From contig CACHWJ010000001.1 of the NCBI GenBank assembly GCA_902583635.1, positions 62,001 to 126,000 of the forward strand: 64,000 nucleotides of DNA. Direction: 5' to 3'. The position numbers and the translations under genes are program-made. Each line of letters opens with the position of its first letter. Within the stretch, counting starts at the first letter, position 1. The notes beneath the pieces were generated by a model that was not told where the DNA came from, did no database searches, and saw nothing but the letters and a program-made list of their open reading frames with translations. Of the stretch, positions 48,436 to 57,499 are shown one piece after another. The DNA comes from an uncultured Pelagibacteraceae bacterium. GTDB taxonomy: Bacteria; Pseudomonadota; Alphaproteobacteria; Pelagibacterales; Pelagibacteraceae.

Positions 48436-49733
48436 TGAACAAAATCAATAATATTTTTTTAAAAAAAAAAATATTAATTTATGGATTAGGAAAAAGTGGA
48501 ATATCTACTTATAATTTTTTAAGACAGAAAGCTAAAGTAAATTTGTTTGATGACAATCCTCAAAATAATATCAGATTAGATAAAAAAAAACTTTCTTTCA
48601 CCAAAATACTTAAAAGTGATTTTGATTTCATAATAATAAGCCCAGGTATAGACTTTTCCAAATGTAAATTATCAAAATATTTAAATCAAAATTATTCTAA
48701 AGTTTATACAGATCTAGATGTTTTTAACTCATTTTTTGAGAATGATAGTGTTACGATCACTGGCACTAACGGAAAATCGACTACTGCAAAACTTTTATAT
48801 GATGTTTTAAGGGATCAAAAAAAAGATGCTAGGCTTGTTGGAAATATTGGTAACCCCATTCTATCAGAAAAAAAAATTATAAAAAAAACTTTTTTTGTAA
48901 TTGAAGCATCTTCTTATCAGCTTGAATATAGTAAAATTTTTAAATCAAAATATTCAGTAATTCTTAATATCACACCTGATCACATTGAAAGGCATAAAAA
49001 TTTTAAAAATTATATAGAGGCTAAATTTAGATTGTTAGATTCACAAACTACGAAATCAGTTGCTTTTGTAAAAAGAAACGACCCTGTCATTATCAAAAAA
49101 TTGAGAAGCAAAAAATATAAACAAAAAATAATTAAAATAAATACTTTACTCCAACCTCCAATTTTTAAAAAAATTAGAAACAAGTATTTCTTGTCATCTG
49201 GTAATAGAGAAAATTTAATTTTTGTTTTAAAGATATGCCAAATTTTAAACCTTAATAATGAAAAAATATTAAGAACAATAAATAAATTTAAAGGACTAAA
49301 ATATCGTCAACAAGTAATTTTTGATAATAATTATTTAACTATAATTAACGACTCAAAATCTACTAGCATGGCTTCATCAGAGAACCTTCTTAAAAACCTT
49401 ACTAATGTTTACTGGATTTTGTGTGGTATACCAAAAAAAGGAGACAAGTTTAATCTTACTAAATTTCAATGTAAAAATTCCAAAGGTTATATATTTGGCA
49501 AACATCAAACAGAATTTACTAAAAATCTTAAAAATAAATTAACAATTAAAAAGTTTAAAAATTTAAAAGACACACTTAATCAAATATTTTTAGAGATTAA
49601 ATATAATAAAGGAGAAAAAAATACAATTTTATTTAGTCCAGCTGGAGCATCATTTGACAATTTTAAAAATTTTGAGGATAGAGGCTTATATTTTAATCAA
49701 ATAATAAAAAAATATTTAAATGCGAACAGATAG
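48435..49733 (+). CDS. murD: UDP-N-acetylmuramoylalanine-D-glutamate ligase
   Basis: 432-residue cytoplasmic ligase that adds D-Glu to UDP-MurNAc-L-Ala. The N-terminal Rossmann part has ILIYGLGKSGIST, the ATP motif is TITGTNGKSTTAKLL (about 114-128), ASSYQLEYS and NITPDHIERH are family motifs, and INDSKSTSMAS and ILCGIPKKG follow in the C-terminal domain. It overlaps ftsW by 14 bp. Confidence 0.95.
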   Translation: MNKINNIFLKKKILIYGLGKSGISTYNFLRQKAKVNLFDDNPQNNIRLDKKKLSFTKILKSDFDFIIISPGIDFSKCKLSKYLNQNYSKVYTDLDVFNSFFENDSVTITGTNGKSTTAKLLYDVLRDQKKDARLVGNIGNPILSEKKIIKKTFFVIEASSYQLEYSKIFKSKYSVILNITPDHIERHKNFKNYIEAKFRLLDSQTTKSVAFVKRNDPVIIKKLRSKKYKQKIIKINTLLQPPIFKKIRNKYFLSSGNRENLIFVLKICQILNLNNEKILRTINKFKGLKYRQQVIFDNNYLTIINDSKSTSMASSENLLKNLTNVYWILCGIPKKGDKFNLTKFQCKNSKGYIFGKHQTEFTKNLKNKLTIKKFKNLKDTLNQIFLEIKYNKGEKNTILFSPAGASFDNFKNFEDRGLYFNQIIKKYLNANR

Positions 49734-50841
49734 TTTTCTTTATAAATTTTATTATCAATGGTGGAAAAATATTGATAAATCTATTTTTTTTATAATTAGT
49801 TTATTATTTATTATTGGTCTCTTCTTTTCTTTAGTCTCTACTTCTTTAATAGCCTCTGATAAATTAAATACTAATAGTTACTTTTTTTTTTTTAAACACT
49901 TAGTATATGTTGTTATTGGGATATTTATTGTTTTTATATTTTCTTCTTTGAAAAAAGAACAATTAATTAAATATTCAATTGTACTTTTTTTTGTTTCTTT
50001 AATTTCATTAGTATTAGTTCCAATTATAGGTGTTGAGATCAAGGGCTCTAAGAGATGGATAGATCTGTTTTTTTTACCAAGGTTTCAACCTATAGAAGTT
50101 CTAAAGCCTTTTTTAATAGTTTTTTTGGCAGCCATTCTTTGTTCTGAAAAAACTAATATAATGATTAAGTACTTATTAACGACAGTAACTATCTCAATTA
50201 TATCTATTTTACTAATAGTTCAGCCAGATATAGGGCAAACTTTATTAGTAGTTTTCTCTTGGTCTGTTTTAATTTTTACATCAGGGATTAATATATTTAT
50301 TCTTTTAGCATTTTTCTGCTTAGCAATAATTTTGCTAACATATTTAATAATATATGTACCTAAGTTTGACTACATACAGGGACGTATACTCTCTTTCTTT
50401 GACAGGGAAACTGGAACTCACAATTTCCAATCTGACAAAGCGATAGACTCTATTACTAGTGGAGGTTTTTTTGGTAAAGGAATTGGAGAAGGGGTACTTA
50501 AAAACAGAGTGCCTGAGGCGCATACGGACTATATAATCTCTGTAATTTCTGAAGAATTTGGAGTGGTGTCAATAATTTTAATTTTATTATTATTTTTAAT
50601 TTTCATTTATATGGTCTTTAAAAAAATTAGTTTTGAAACAGATGATAAAATCAAATTAATATTAATTGGTTCAATAAGTTTAATATTGATGCAAGCAACA
50701 ATTCATATTGGTGTAAATATTAGATTATTTCCAACGACTGGTATGACTTTACCTTTCTTAAGTTATGGAGGATCATCAATTATAAGTACATCAATATTAG
50801 CAGGCATTATATTAAATTTGACTAAAAGAAAAATAAATTAA
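49720..50841 (+). CDS. ftsW: Septal peptidoglycan glycosyltransferase FtsW
   Basis: 373-residue SEDS-family polymerase with about ten membrane helices. Seen are KGSKRWIDLFFLPRFQPIE (conserved loop), QPDIGQTLLV, then PEAHTDYIISVISEEFG, the conserved large periplasmic loop and the SEDS Asp region, and TGMTLPFLSYGGSS at the C-terminus. It works with FtsI. FtsW is distinguished from RodA by its place in this cluster. Confidence 0.94.
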   Translation: MRTDSFLYKFYYQWWKNIDKSIFFIISLLFIIGLFFSLVSTSLIASDKLNTNSYFFFFKHLVYVVIGIFIVFIFSSLKKEQLIKYSIVLFFVSLISLVLVPIIGVEIKGSKRWIDLFFLPRFQPIEVLKPFLIVFLAAILCSEKTNIMIKYLLTTVTISIISILLIVQPDIGQTLLVVFSWSVLIFTSGINIFILLAFFCLAIILLTYLIIYVPKFDYIQGRILSFFDRETGTHNFQSDKAIDSITSGGFFGKGIGEGVLKNRVPEAHTDYIISVISEEFGVVSIILILLLFLIFIYMVFKKISFETDDKIKLILIGSISLILMQATIHIGVNIRLFPTTGMTLPFLSYGGSSIISTSILAGIILNLTKRKIN

Positions 50842-50844
50842 TTA

Positions 50845-51912
50845 ATGAAAAAAAAAATTTTGATTACTACAGGTGGATCGGGCGGTCATGTATTACCGGC
50901 TTTGACAATTTATGATCATTTAAAAACTGACTACGATATATTTATTTCAAGTGATCAAAGAGGATTAAAATATTTAGAAACAGAAAAGTACAAACTTTTT
51001 ATTGTCGATACTCCAAAACCAAAAATTTCTATTTTTTTTCCTCTTGTAATTTTTAAAATATTTTTATTAACAATAAAATCATTAAGTATTTTAAAAAAAG
51101 AAAAAATTTCAATTTTAATTTCAACTGGTGGATATATGTCTATACCATTATGTTTAGCTGCAAAATTATTGAGTATTAAAATTTATTTAATTGAACCAAA
51201 TATGGTTATGGGTAGAGCAAATAAATTTTTTTTAAATTTTTCAAAAATTATTATTTGTTACTCAAAAAATATTATTAATTTTCCTAAAAAATTTGAAAAT
51301 AAGTTAAGAATTCTTAAACCTTTGGTAAGAAAAAAATATTATGCAGAATTAAAAAATATCGAAGAAAAAAGGTTATTTACTATTACAATTATAGGAGGCA
51401 GTCAGGGAGCCAAAATTTTTGATAATTTATTACATCAGACTTTAGCTAAAATTTCAAAAAGTATAAAAATAAAAATTATTCACCAAACAAATAATAGTAA
51501 TCAAAATTTTCTTATAAATTTTTATAAAGAAAATAAAATTGAACACCATGTTTTTGTGTTTGAAAAAGATCTCAATAAACTTTTAATTAAATCTGATTTA
51601 TGTATTACAAGAGGTGGTGCTTCAAGTTTAGCAGAATTGTCATTATTAAAAGTCCCATTTATCTCTATCCCCCTTCCATTTGCTATGGATAACCATCAGT
51701 ATGAAAACGCAAAATTTTATGAGGATCACAACTCTTGTTGGATTGTAAATCAAAAAAATTTTGACAAACAAAATTTTGAAGATCTTTTGTTTAAAATAAT
51801 TAAAAATAAAGAGGAATATTTGGTTAAAAAAAAGAATTTAGAAAATTTAAATTATCAAAATACATGGAATAATGTTAATCAAAATTTGTTATCAATTTTA
51901 AATGAAAATTAA
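50845..51912 (+). CDS. murG: Lipid II synthase (GlcNAc transferase) MurG
   Basis: 355-residue GT-B glycosyltransferase on the inner face of the membrane that adds GlcNAc to lipid I. The N-terminal glycine loop TTGGSGGHVLPAL (about 8-20), the STGGYMSIPLCLAA segment, TIIGGSQGAKIFD (second G loop) and ITRGGASSLAEL, the UDP-GlcNAc binding stretch, are intact. It ends with an 11-bp overlap into murC. Confidence 0.95.
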   Translation: MKKKILITTGGSGGHVLPALTIYDHLKTDYDIFISSDQRGLKYLETEKYKLFIVDTPKPKISIFFPLVIFKIFLLTIKSLSILKKEKISILISTGGYMSIPLCLAAKLLSIKIYLIEPNMVMGRANKFFLNFSKIIICYSKNIINFPKKFENKLRILKPLVRKKYYAELKNIEEKRLFTITIIGGSQGAKIFDNLLHQTLAKISKSIKIKIIHQTNNSNQNFLINFYKENKIEHHVFVFEKDLNKLLIKSDLCITRGGASSLAELSLLKVPFISIPLPFAMDNHQYENAKFYEDHNSCWIVNQKNFDKQNFEDLLFKIIKNKEEYLVKKKNLENLNYQNTWNNVNQNLLSILNEN

Positions 51913-53296
51913 ATTAGCAAAAACTGAGTTAATACATTTTATTGGCATTGGTGGTATTGGTATGAGTGGTTTAGCTTTAATAATGAAAGGCAAAGGTTTT
52001 AGGGTCCAAGGTAGCGATATCTCTATTAATAAAAATATTGAAAGGCTCAAAAAAGAAAAAATAAAAGTTTTAATAGGACATAAAAAACAAAATATAAATA
52101 AGGCAACAATATTAGTTATATCTTCAGCTATAAAAAAAAATAATCCGGAAATGTTAGAGGCAATTAAGAAACAACTGCCTATTTATAAAAGAGGCGAAAT
52201 GTTAGCAAATATTGTATCTTTAACAAAAAATATTGTTGTTGTGGGCTCTCATGGTAAGACTACTACCACATCTCTTATTGCTTCTATTTTCCAAGAAACC
52301 AAAATAGATCCAACTATTATTAATGGAGGTGTAATCAACTCTATAAATAATTCTGCAAAACTTGGGAAAAGTGAATGGTCAATATTAGAAGCCGATGAGT
52401 CAGACGGTAGCTTTGTTCATACTCCCCCAACTTATGCAATTATAACAAATATTGATAGAGAACACATGGATTATTATGTTTCTATGGATAAATTAAATAA
52501 ATATTTTGTAAATTTTGTTAACAAAGTTCCATCCTTTGGAAAATCATTTATTTGTTTAGATAATAAAAATAATAGAAACTTATTAAAAAAATTAAAAAAT
52601 AAAAATTTTTATACTTATGGTATAGACGACAAATCTAACTATAGTGTTAAAAATATTAAGCAATTTAGAGAATATTCAGAGTATGATTTAAAAATTAGAT
52701 TGCCCAATAAGAAAATTATAATATTAAAAAAAATAAAAATTCCATTATTAGGCTTACATAATATTAAAAATTCAGTAGCCGCAACTGCTGTAGCACTTAA
52801 TGTGGGCTTAAGTATTTCGAATATAAAAAAAGGACTTAAAAACTTTAAAGGTGTTCAAAGAAGATTTAATAAAATTTTTACCTTCAATAAAGTTGATTTT
52901 TTTGATGATTATGCCCATCATCCAACTGAAATTAAAGAAGTTCTTAACGGAGTAAAAAAAGTTTATTCAAATTATGAAAAAATATGTATTTTTCAACCAC
53001 ACAGGATATCAAGATTAAAAGATTTAAAGTCAGAATTTGCCTCTGCATTTAAAGATGCAGACAAAGTAATTCTTTTTCCAATATATACTGCAGGTGAAAA
53101 AATTAAACTAGGTTTTAGTTATTATAATTTTGCAAAAGAAATTATAAGAAAATCTAATGTCGAACTATTTCTATTGAATGACAAATATCAATTAGCAAAT
53201 TATATAAAACATAATGTTTATGGAGATAAAATAGTAATAGGTATGGGGGCGGGTTCCATTTCATCATGGATGAGAGAAATGCCTAAATTTTTGTAA
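51902..53296 (+). CDS. murC: UDP-N-acetylmuramate-L-alanine ligase
   Basis: 464-residue ligase that adds L-Ala to UDP-MurNAc, the first peptide-stem step. The N-terminal Rossmann motif is FIGIGGIGMSGLA, the ATP loop is VVVGSHGKTTTTSLIAS (about 112-128), EADESDGSF and NIDREHMDYY are conserved, and DDYAHHPTEI and IFQPHRISRLKDL lie in the C-terminal domain. One-base overlap with murB. Confidence 0.96.
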   Translation: MKIKLAKTELIHFIGIGGIGMSGLALIMKGKGFRVQGSDISINKNIERLKKEKIKVLIGHKKQNINKATILVISSAIKKNNPEMLEAIKKQLPIYKRGEMLANIVSLTKNIVVVGSHGKTTTTSLIASIFQETKIDPTIINGGVINSINNSAKLGKSEWSILEADESDGSFVHTPPTYAIITNIDREHMDYYVSMDKLNKYFVNFVNKVPSFGKSFICLDNKNNRNLLKKLKNKNFYTYGIDDKSNYSVKNIKQFREYSEYDLKIRLPNKKIIILKKIKIPLLGLHNIKNSVAATAVALNVGLSISNIKKGLKNFKGVQRRFNKIFTFNKVDFFDDYAHHPTEIKEVLNGVKKVYSNYEKICIFQPHRISRLKDLKSEFASAFKDADKVILFPIYTAGEKIKLGFSYYNFAKEIIRKSNVELFLLNDKYQLANYIKHNVYGDKIVIGMGAGSISSWMREMPKFL

Positions 53297-54201
53297 TGAG
53301 TGATTATTTAAAAGAATTATCATCAGAATTTAGCGAAAATCTAAAATTAAATTATGATTTAAAGAAGAAGAATTGGTTTAATATTGGTGGCAAAACTAAG
53401 ATTTATTATAAAGCTAAAAACTTAAAAGAATTAATCAAGTTTTTAAAAAAGATAAATAATAAAGAAAAGATTTTTATTTTAGGAGGGGGCTCAAATACAT
53501 TAATTACAGACAATGATTATGACGGCGTTGTAATTAAGTTATTAAATAACTTTAATAATATTTCTTTATTAACTGAAGAAATTATAATTGCAGGTAGTGC
53601 TGTTAGCGACAAATCGCTATCAGAATTCGCAATTAATAATGGGCTGGGGGGCTTTGAATTTTTATCATGTATTCCAGGCACGGTTGGTGGTGGCATTAAA
53701 ATGAATGCAGGATGTTTTAATAAAGAATTTAAAGATATCCTCATTTCTATTCAAGCATTAGATAAATCAGGCAAGGTTTTAACTATTCCGGCCAAGGATA
53801 TAGATTTTAAATATAGAGAAAGTGGATTATCAGATGATCTTATATTTTTGAGTGCATCCTTTAAGGGATACAAAAAAGATAAAGCTCTAATAAAGAGGGA
53901 AGTTCAAAAATTAGTTGAAAAAAAAGAACTAGCTCAACCTACAAGAATAAAAACTAGTGGAAGCACGTTTAAAAACCCTATCAACCAAACTGACAAAAAG
54001 GTATGGCAACTAATTAGAGAGTCCGTACCACTTGAAAAATCATTTGGAGATGCATCAATTTCAGAGAAGCACTGTAATTTTTTTGTAAACAAAGGTAATG
54101 CTAAATTTGAAGATATGAAAAATTTAATCGAATTTGTAGCAGATTGTGTTTTAAAAAAAACTGGGATCAAGCTTGACACAGAAATTAAAATAATAGAATA
54201 A
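53296..54201 (+). CDS. murB: UDP-N-acetylenolpyruvoylglucosamine reductase
   Basis: 301-residue FAD enzyme that reduces enolpyruvyl-UDP-GlcNAc to UDP-MurNAc with NADPH. The FAD-binding segment is IFILGGGSNTLITD (about 55-68), LSCIPGTVGGGIKMNAGCFNKE is conserved, the tyrosine/arginine pair is in FKYRESG, and the catalytic Ser lies in RIKTSGSTFKNP. C-terminal FGDASISEKHCNFFVNKGNA is present. It uses the shorter type-II-like form without the extra E. coli loop. One base separates it from ddl. Confidence 0.95.
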   Translation: MSDYLKELSSEFSENLKLNYDLKKKNWFNIGGKTKIYYKAKNLKELIKFLKKINNKEKIFILGGGSNTLITDNDYDGVVIKLLNNFNNISLLTEEIIIAGSAVSDKSLSEFAINNGLGGFEFLSCIPGTVGGGIKMNAGCFNKEFKDILISIQALDKSGKVLTIPAKDIDFKYRESGLSDDLIFLSASFKGYKKDKALIKREVQKLVEKKELAQPTRIKTSGSTFKNPINQTDKKVWQLIRESVPLEKSFGDASISEKHCNFFVNKGNAKFEDMKNLIEFVADCVLKKTGIKLDTEIKIIE

Positions 54202-54202
54202 G

Positions 54203-55117
54203 TTGAAAAAGAAAATTTTAATAATATCAGGGGGAATTTCAAAAGAGAGATTAATTAGTCTTGATACTGGATTGCAAGTTGCAAAAGAATTAAGAAAAAA
54301 TTTTTATAATGTAAAAATTTCTGAACCAAATAATAATTTAGAAAAGATAATCAACAAATTTAATCCTGATGTAATTTTTAATGCATTGCACGGACAGTTT
54401 GGAGAAGATGGTTATATTCAAACTATACTTGAAAGATTCAATATTCCATATACTCATTCAGGTGTAATTCCATCTGCAATAGCAATGGATAAAGAAATAT
54501 CTAAAAAATTATTCATAAAATATAAAATAAATACTCCAAAATTCTTTACATACTCATTTGATAAAAAAAATTTACAACTATTTAAACTAATTGATAGCAA
54601 GTTAAAATTTCCAGTTGTTGTCAAACCATTTAATGAAGGATCAAGTGTAAATGTATTTATTTGTTACAGGAAAAATATATTTAAAATTTTAAATTCGCTT
54701 AAAAATTATAAAAAAGTGATGATTGAAGAATTTATAGGTGGTCGAGAAATACAGGTTGCAATCTTAGGAAATAAAAAATTAGGAGCTATAGAATTAAAAC
54801 CAAAGCGAAAGTTTTATGATTACCAAGCCAAATATAACACAAATGCTAAAACACAACATATAATCAAAATTGACTTACCTAAAAAAAAATTAAATGAAGT
54901 ATTAAAGACTGCTCTTAAAGCCCATAAAATAATAGGATGCAAAGGAGTTACTAGATCAGACTTTAAATATTGTAATGGTAAATTTTATTTATTAGAGATT
55001 AATACTCAGCCCGGAATGACAAAACTTTCTTTAGTTCCTGAAATAGCTGCTCATCACGGAATGAGCTTTATAAAATTAATAGAATGGATATTAAAAGATG
55101 CATCAACAAAGAGGTAA
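54203..55117 (+). CDS. ddl: D-alanine-D-alanine ligase
   Basis: 304-residue ATP-grasp enzyme that makes the D-Ala-D-Ala dipeptide used by the MurF domain. It begins with a TTG codon giving MKKKILIISGGISKERLISL. Conserved parts are NALHGQFGEDGYIQTILERFNIPYTHSG, FPVVVKPFNEGSSVNV, EEFIGGREIQVAIL, and metal/ATP-binding LLEINTQPGMTKLSLVPEIAAHHGMSF. The EGSSVNV and TQPGMT loops fit a D-Ala, not D-lactate, ligase. Overlaps ftsQ by 20 bp. Confidence 0.95.
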   Translation: MKKKILIISGGISKERLISLDTGLQVAKELRKNFYNVKISEPNNNLEKIINKFNPDVIFNALHGQFGEDGYIQTILERFNIPYTHSGVIPSAIAMDKEISKKLFIKYKINTPKFFTYSFDKKNLQLFKLIDSKLKFPVVVKPFNEGSSVNVFICYRKNIFKILNSLKNYKKVMIEEFIGGREIQVAILGNKKLGAIELKPKRKFYDYQAKYNTNAKTQHIIKIDLPKKKLNEVLKTALKAHKIIGCKGVTRSDFKYCNGKFYLLEINTQPGMTKLSLVPEIAAHHGMSFIKLIEWILKDASTKR

Positions 55118-55769
55118 AATAATTTTAATTTATTTTTTTCTATTTTTAATACTTGGTTCAATTAACAACAATTCATTAAATAGAATTCAAATTGAAAAAA
55201 TTAAAAATGTCAAAATTTCAGGATTAAATGAAAAGGAAAAAAAAAATCTTTTAGAAAATATTTTAAACTTAAATTTAGGGAATATTTTTATATTTAATGG
55301 TAATGAAATTTCAAAAATAATAAATTCTAATAGCTTGGTAGAGAATTATGAAATATTTAAAAAATATCCTCACACTCTCGATATTAAAATTGAAAAAACC
55401 AACTTTCTTGCAAAAATTAATATTAATGGCAAAACCTCTCTTGTAGGTACAAATGGTAAGTTATCTGATATAAAATTTTTAGATAAAGATTTACCATTCA
55501 TTTTTGGTAAGCCTGAGATTAGTGAATTTATTAAATTTATAAATATAATTGAAAAATCTAAGTTTTCACTTAATGAAATTAAAAACCTATATTTTTTTCC
55601 ATCTAAAAGATGGGATTTACAACTAAAGAATAACAAAATTTTAAAATTATCAAAGGATCATACTAGCTTATCTCTAGACCAAGCTTTTGAACTTTTAAAC
55701 GACAGTAATTTTAATAATGTAAAAATTATTGATGCAAGAATTAAAAATCAAATTATTTTGAATGACTGA
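55098..55769 (+). CDS. ftsQ: Cell division protein FtsQ
   Basis: 223-residue bitopic membrane protein. One membrane helix (about 7-22, KIILIYFFLFLILGSI) is followed by a POTRA-like domain (about 32-100, KIKNVKISGLNEKEKKNLLENIL...YPHTLDIKIEKTNFLAKI) and a beta domain with LVGTNGKLSDI and LPFIFGKPE, as in FtsQ. The N-terminal cytoplasmic tail is much shorter than in E. coli. Position between ddl and the ftsA-like gene supports the call. Overlaps both neighbours (20 and 8 bp). Confidence 0.87.
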   Translation: MHQQRGKIILIYFFLFLILGSINNNSLNRIQIEKIKNVKISGLNEKEKKNLLENILNLNLGNIFIFNGNEISKIINSNSLVENYEIFKKYPHTLDIKIEKTNFLAKININGKTSLVGTNGKLSDIKFLDKDLPFIFGKPEISEFIKFINIIEKSKFSLNEIKNLYFFPSKRWDLQLKNNKILKLSKDHTSLSLDQAFELLNDSNFNNVKIIDARIKNQIILND

Positions 55770-56466
55770 TGAGTTAAATTTAGAAGTTTACTTAAGTATT
55801 TCTCAAAAAAAATTTGGTATTTACTTATTAGATAAAAAGAACTTAAAAAATATTTATAAGGAAGAATTCTATCTTGAAAATGATACAGATTTAATTGATT
55901 ATAATTTACTGATTAATTTTCTTGATAATAATATTTTTAAAATAGAAAAATCAATTGGAAAATTTTTAAAAAACATAGTTGTTGTAATTGATGATAATAA
56001 AATTTTAGAATTTTCTCTTGGAATTAAGAAGAAAATTTATGGAGAAAAAATTAATAAAGAATATCTAGAAAGTTCCTTAATGGAACTAAAAGATTTATTT
56101 AAAAAGAACTATCAAAATTATAGAATTATACATTTTATAATAAATAGATATTTAATTGATGGAACTAATTACACTTCATTTAATCATGAAATTGAAGGCA
56201 GCCAAGTTTGTGTAGAGGTTAAGTTTATTTGTTTGCCAAATATTTTGATCAAAGAAATCGGTAATATTTTGGAAAAATATCAAATAAAAATAAACAATTT
56301 TTATCATACAGAATATATAAAAACTGTATTTAAAGACAGCCAAACTGATTTATCAGAGATGGTTTATAAAATTCAGAGCGGCTACAATCCAAGTGAAATC
56401 GTATTAGTCTCAAAAAGTACTAAAAAAAAAGGCTTTTTTGAAAAATTTTTTCAACTATTCAGTTAA
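55762..56466 (+). CDS. Half-length FtsA-like protein lacking the ATP-binding half
   Basis: 234 residues in the ftsA slot, between ftsQ and lpxC; FtsA is usually about 400-420. Residues 5-85 fit the N-terminal IA half (LEVYLSISQKKFGIYLL), 88-163 fit the SHS2/1C domain (YLESSLMELKDLF...YRIIHFIINRYLIDG...VCVEVKFICLP), and 164-190 fit the return to IA (EIGNILEKYQIKINNF). Alignment then stops: the actin-type phosphate motif DIGGGT and subdomains IIA/IIB are missing. The end, KKKGFFEKFFQLFS, is a basic amphipathic helix like the FtsA membrane tail. It may be a minimal FtsZ membrane tether. The match is by eye. Confidence 0.7.
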   Translation: MTDELNLEVYLSISQKKFGIYLLDKKNLKNIYKEEFYLENDTDLIDYNLLINFLDNNIFKIEKSIGKFLKNIVVVIDDNKILEFSLGIKKKIYGEKINKEYLESSLMELKDLFKKNYQNYRIIHFIINRYLIDGTNYTSFNHEIEGSQVCVEVKFICLPNILIKEIGNILEKYQIKINNFYHTEYIKTVFKDSQTDLSEMVYKIQSGYNPSEIVLVSKSTKKKGFFEKFFQLFS

Positions 56467-56521
56467 ATCTGTCTTATCTGGTAACATTACTTGTATTTAA
56501 ATTTTTATAGATGCAATCTAA

Positions 56522-57451
56522 ATGTTAGGTGTGTCTTATTTAACTCAAAAAACGATAAAAAAAGATATCAGATTTAGTGGCATAACTCTACATAGTGGAC
56601 TTAACGTAAATATTTGTATTAAACCAGCTAAACCTGATTTTGGGATAGTGTTTAAAAGAGTAGATTTAAAAATAAATAATTTTGTTTATCCAAACTTTAA
56701 TAATGTAACAAATACAGCTTTAAATACGACTGTGGAAAACGAATTTGGTGTTAAAGTTTCAACTATTGAACATTTGATGTGTGCTCTTTTCGGACTAGGC
56801 ATAGATAATGCATTAATCGAAATTGATAATGAGGAAGTACCAATCTTAGATGGATCAGCAAAAGTTTTTGTAAGCAAAATAATTACATCTGGATTTGAGG
56901 TGAGCAATTCTCCTATTAAAATTATAAAAATTAAAAAAGAAGTAAATTATTCAGAGGGTGAGAGATATATAACTATTAAACCTTCGACATTAAGTCTAGA
57001 TATTGATTTTGAATTAAAATACCAAAACAAAATTATTGGAAATCAAAAAAATAAAATTAAAGTTTATGAGGATAATCTTGAGGAAATTTACAATTCTAGA
57101 ACATATTGTTTATTTGAAGATATCGAAATGATAAAGAAAAAAGGTTTGGCTAAAGGTGGAAGTTTAGATAATGCAGTGGTTGTAAAAGGAAATGAAATTT
57201 TAAACCCAGAAGGACTGAGAAATTCCAAAGAGTTTGTAAATCATAAGATACTGGATTGTATTGGAGATCTTTATACTACTGGTTACAGAATTGTAGCTAG
57301 TATCAAATGTTCACAGGGTGGTCACTATTTAACAAATCAATTGCTCAGAAAAATTTTTAAAGATAAAGAAAACTTTTCTATTTTGGAAATTAAAGAAAAG
57401 AATCTTCCTCATACATTATTAAATAGAAACTTTTTGAAATCGATTGCATAA
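56522..57451 (+). CDS. lpxC: UDP-3-O-acyl-N-acetylglucosamine deacetylase
   Basis: 309-residue zinc enzyme for the committed step of lipid A synthesis. Zinc and catalytic motifs are seen: STIEHLMCALFGLGIDNALIEID (zinc His and the FGLGI pattern), EEVPILDGSA, and NHKILDCIGDLY, with His and Asp ligands. The N-terminal QKTIKKDIRFSGITLHSG is conserved; the ATG used adds about six residues before it. It follows the ftsA-like gene after 55 bp, as lpxC usually follows ftsZ; here ftsZ is not between them. Confidence 0.96.
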   Translation: MLGVSYLTQKTIKKDIRFSGITLHSGLNVNICIKPAKPDFGIVFKRVDLKINNFVYPNFNNVTNTALNTTVENEFGVKVSTIEHLMCALFGLGIDNALIEIDNEEVPILDGSAKVFVSKIITSGFEVSNSPIKIIKIKKEVNYSEGERYITIKPSTLSLDIDFELKYQNKIIGNQKNKIKVYEDNLEEIYNSRTYCLFEDIEMIKKKGLAKGGSLDNAVVVKGNEILNPEGLRNSKEFVNHKILDCIGDLYTTGYRIVASIKCSQGGHYLTNQLLRKIFKDKENFSILEIKEKNLPHTLLNRNFLKSIA

Positions 57452-57499
57452 TATTAAAGTTATTATTTAATTTTCTGAAAGAAAAAGTATAAATCAAAT

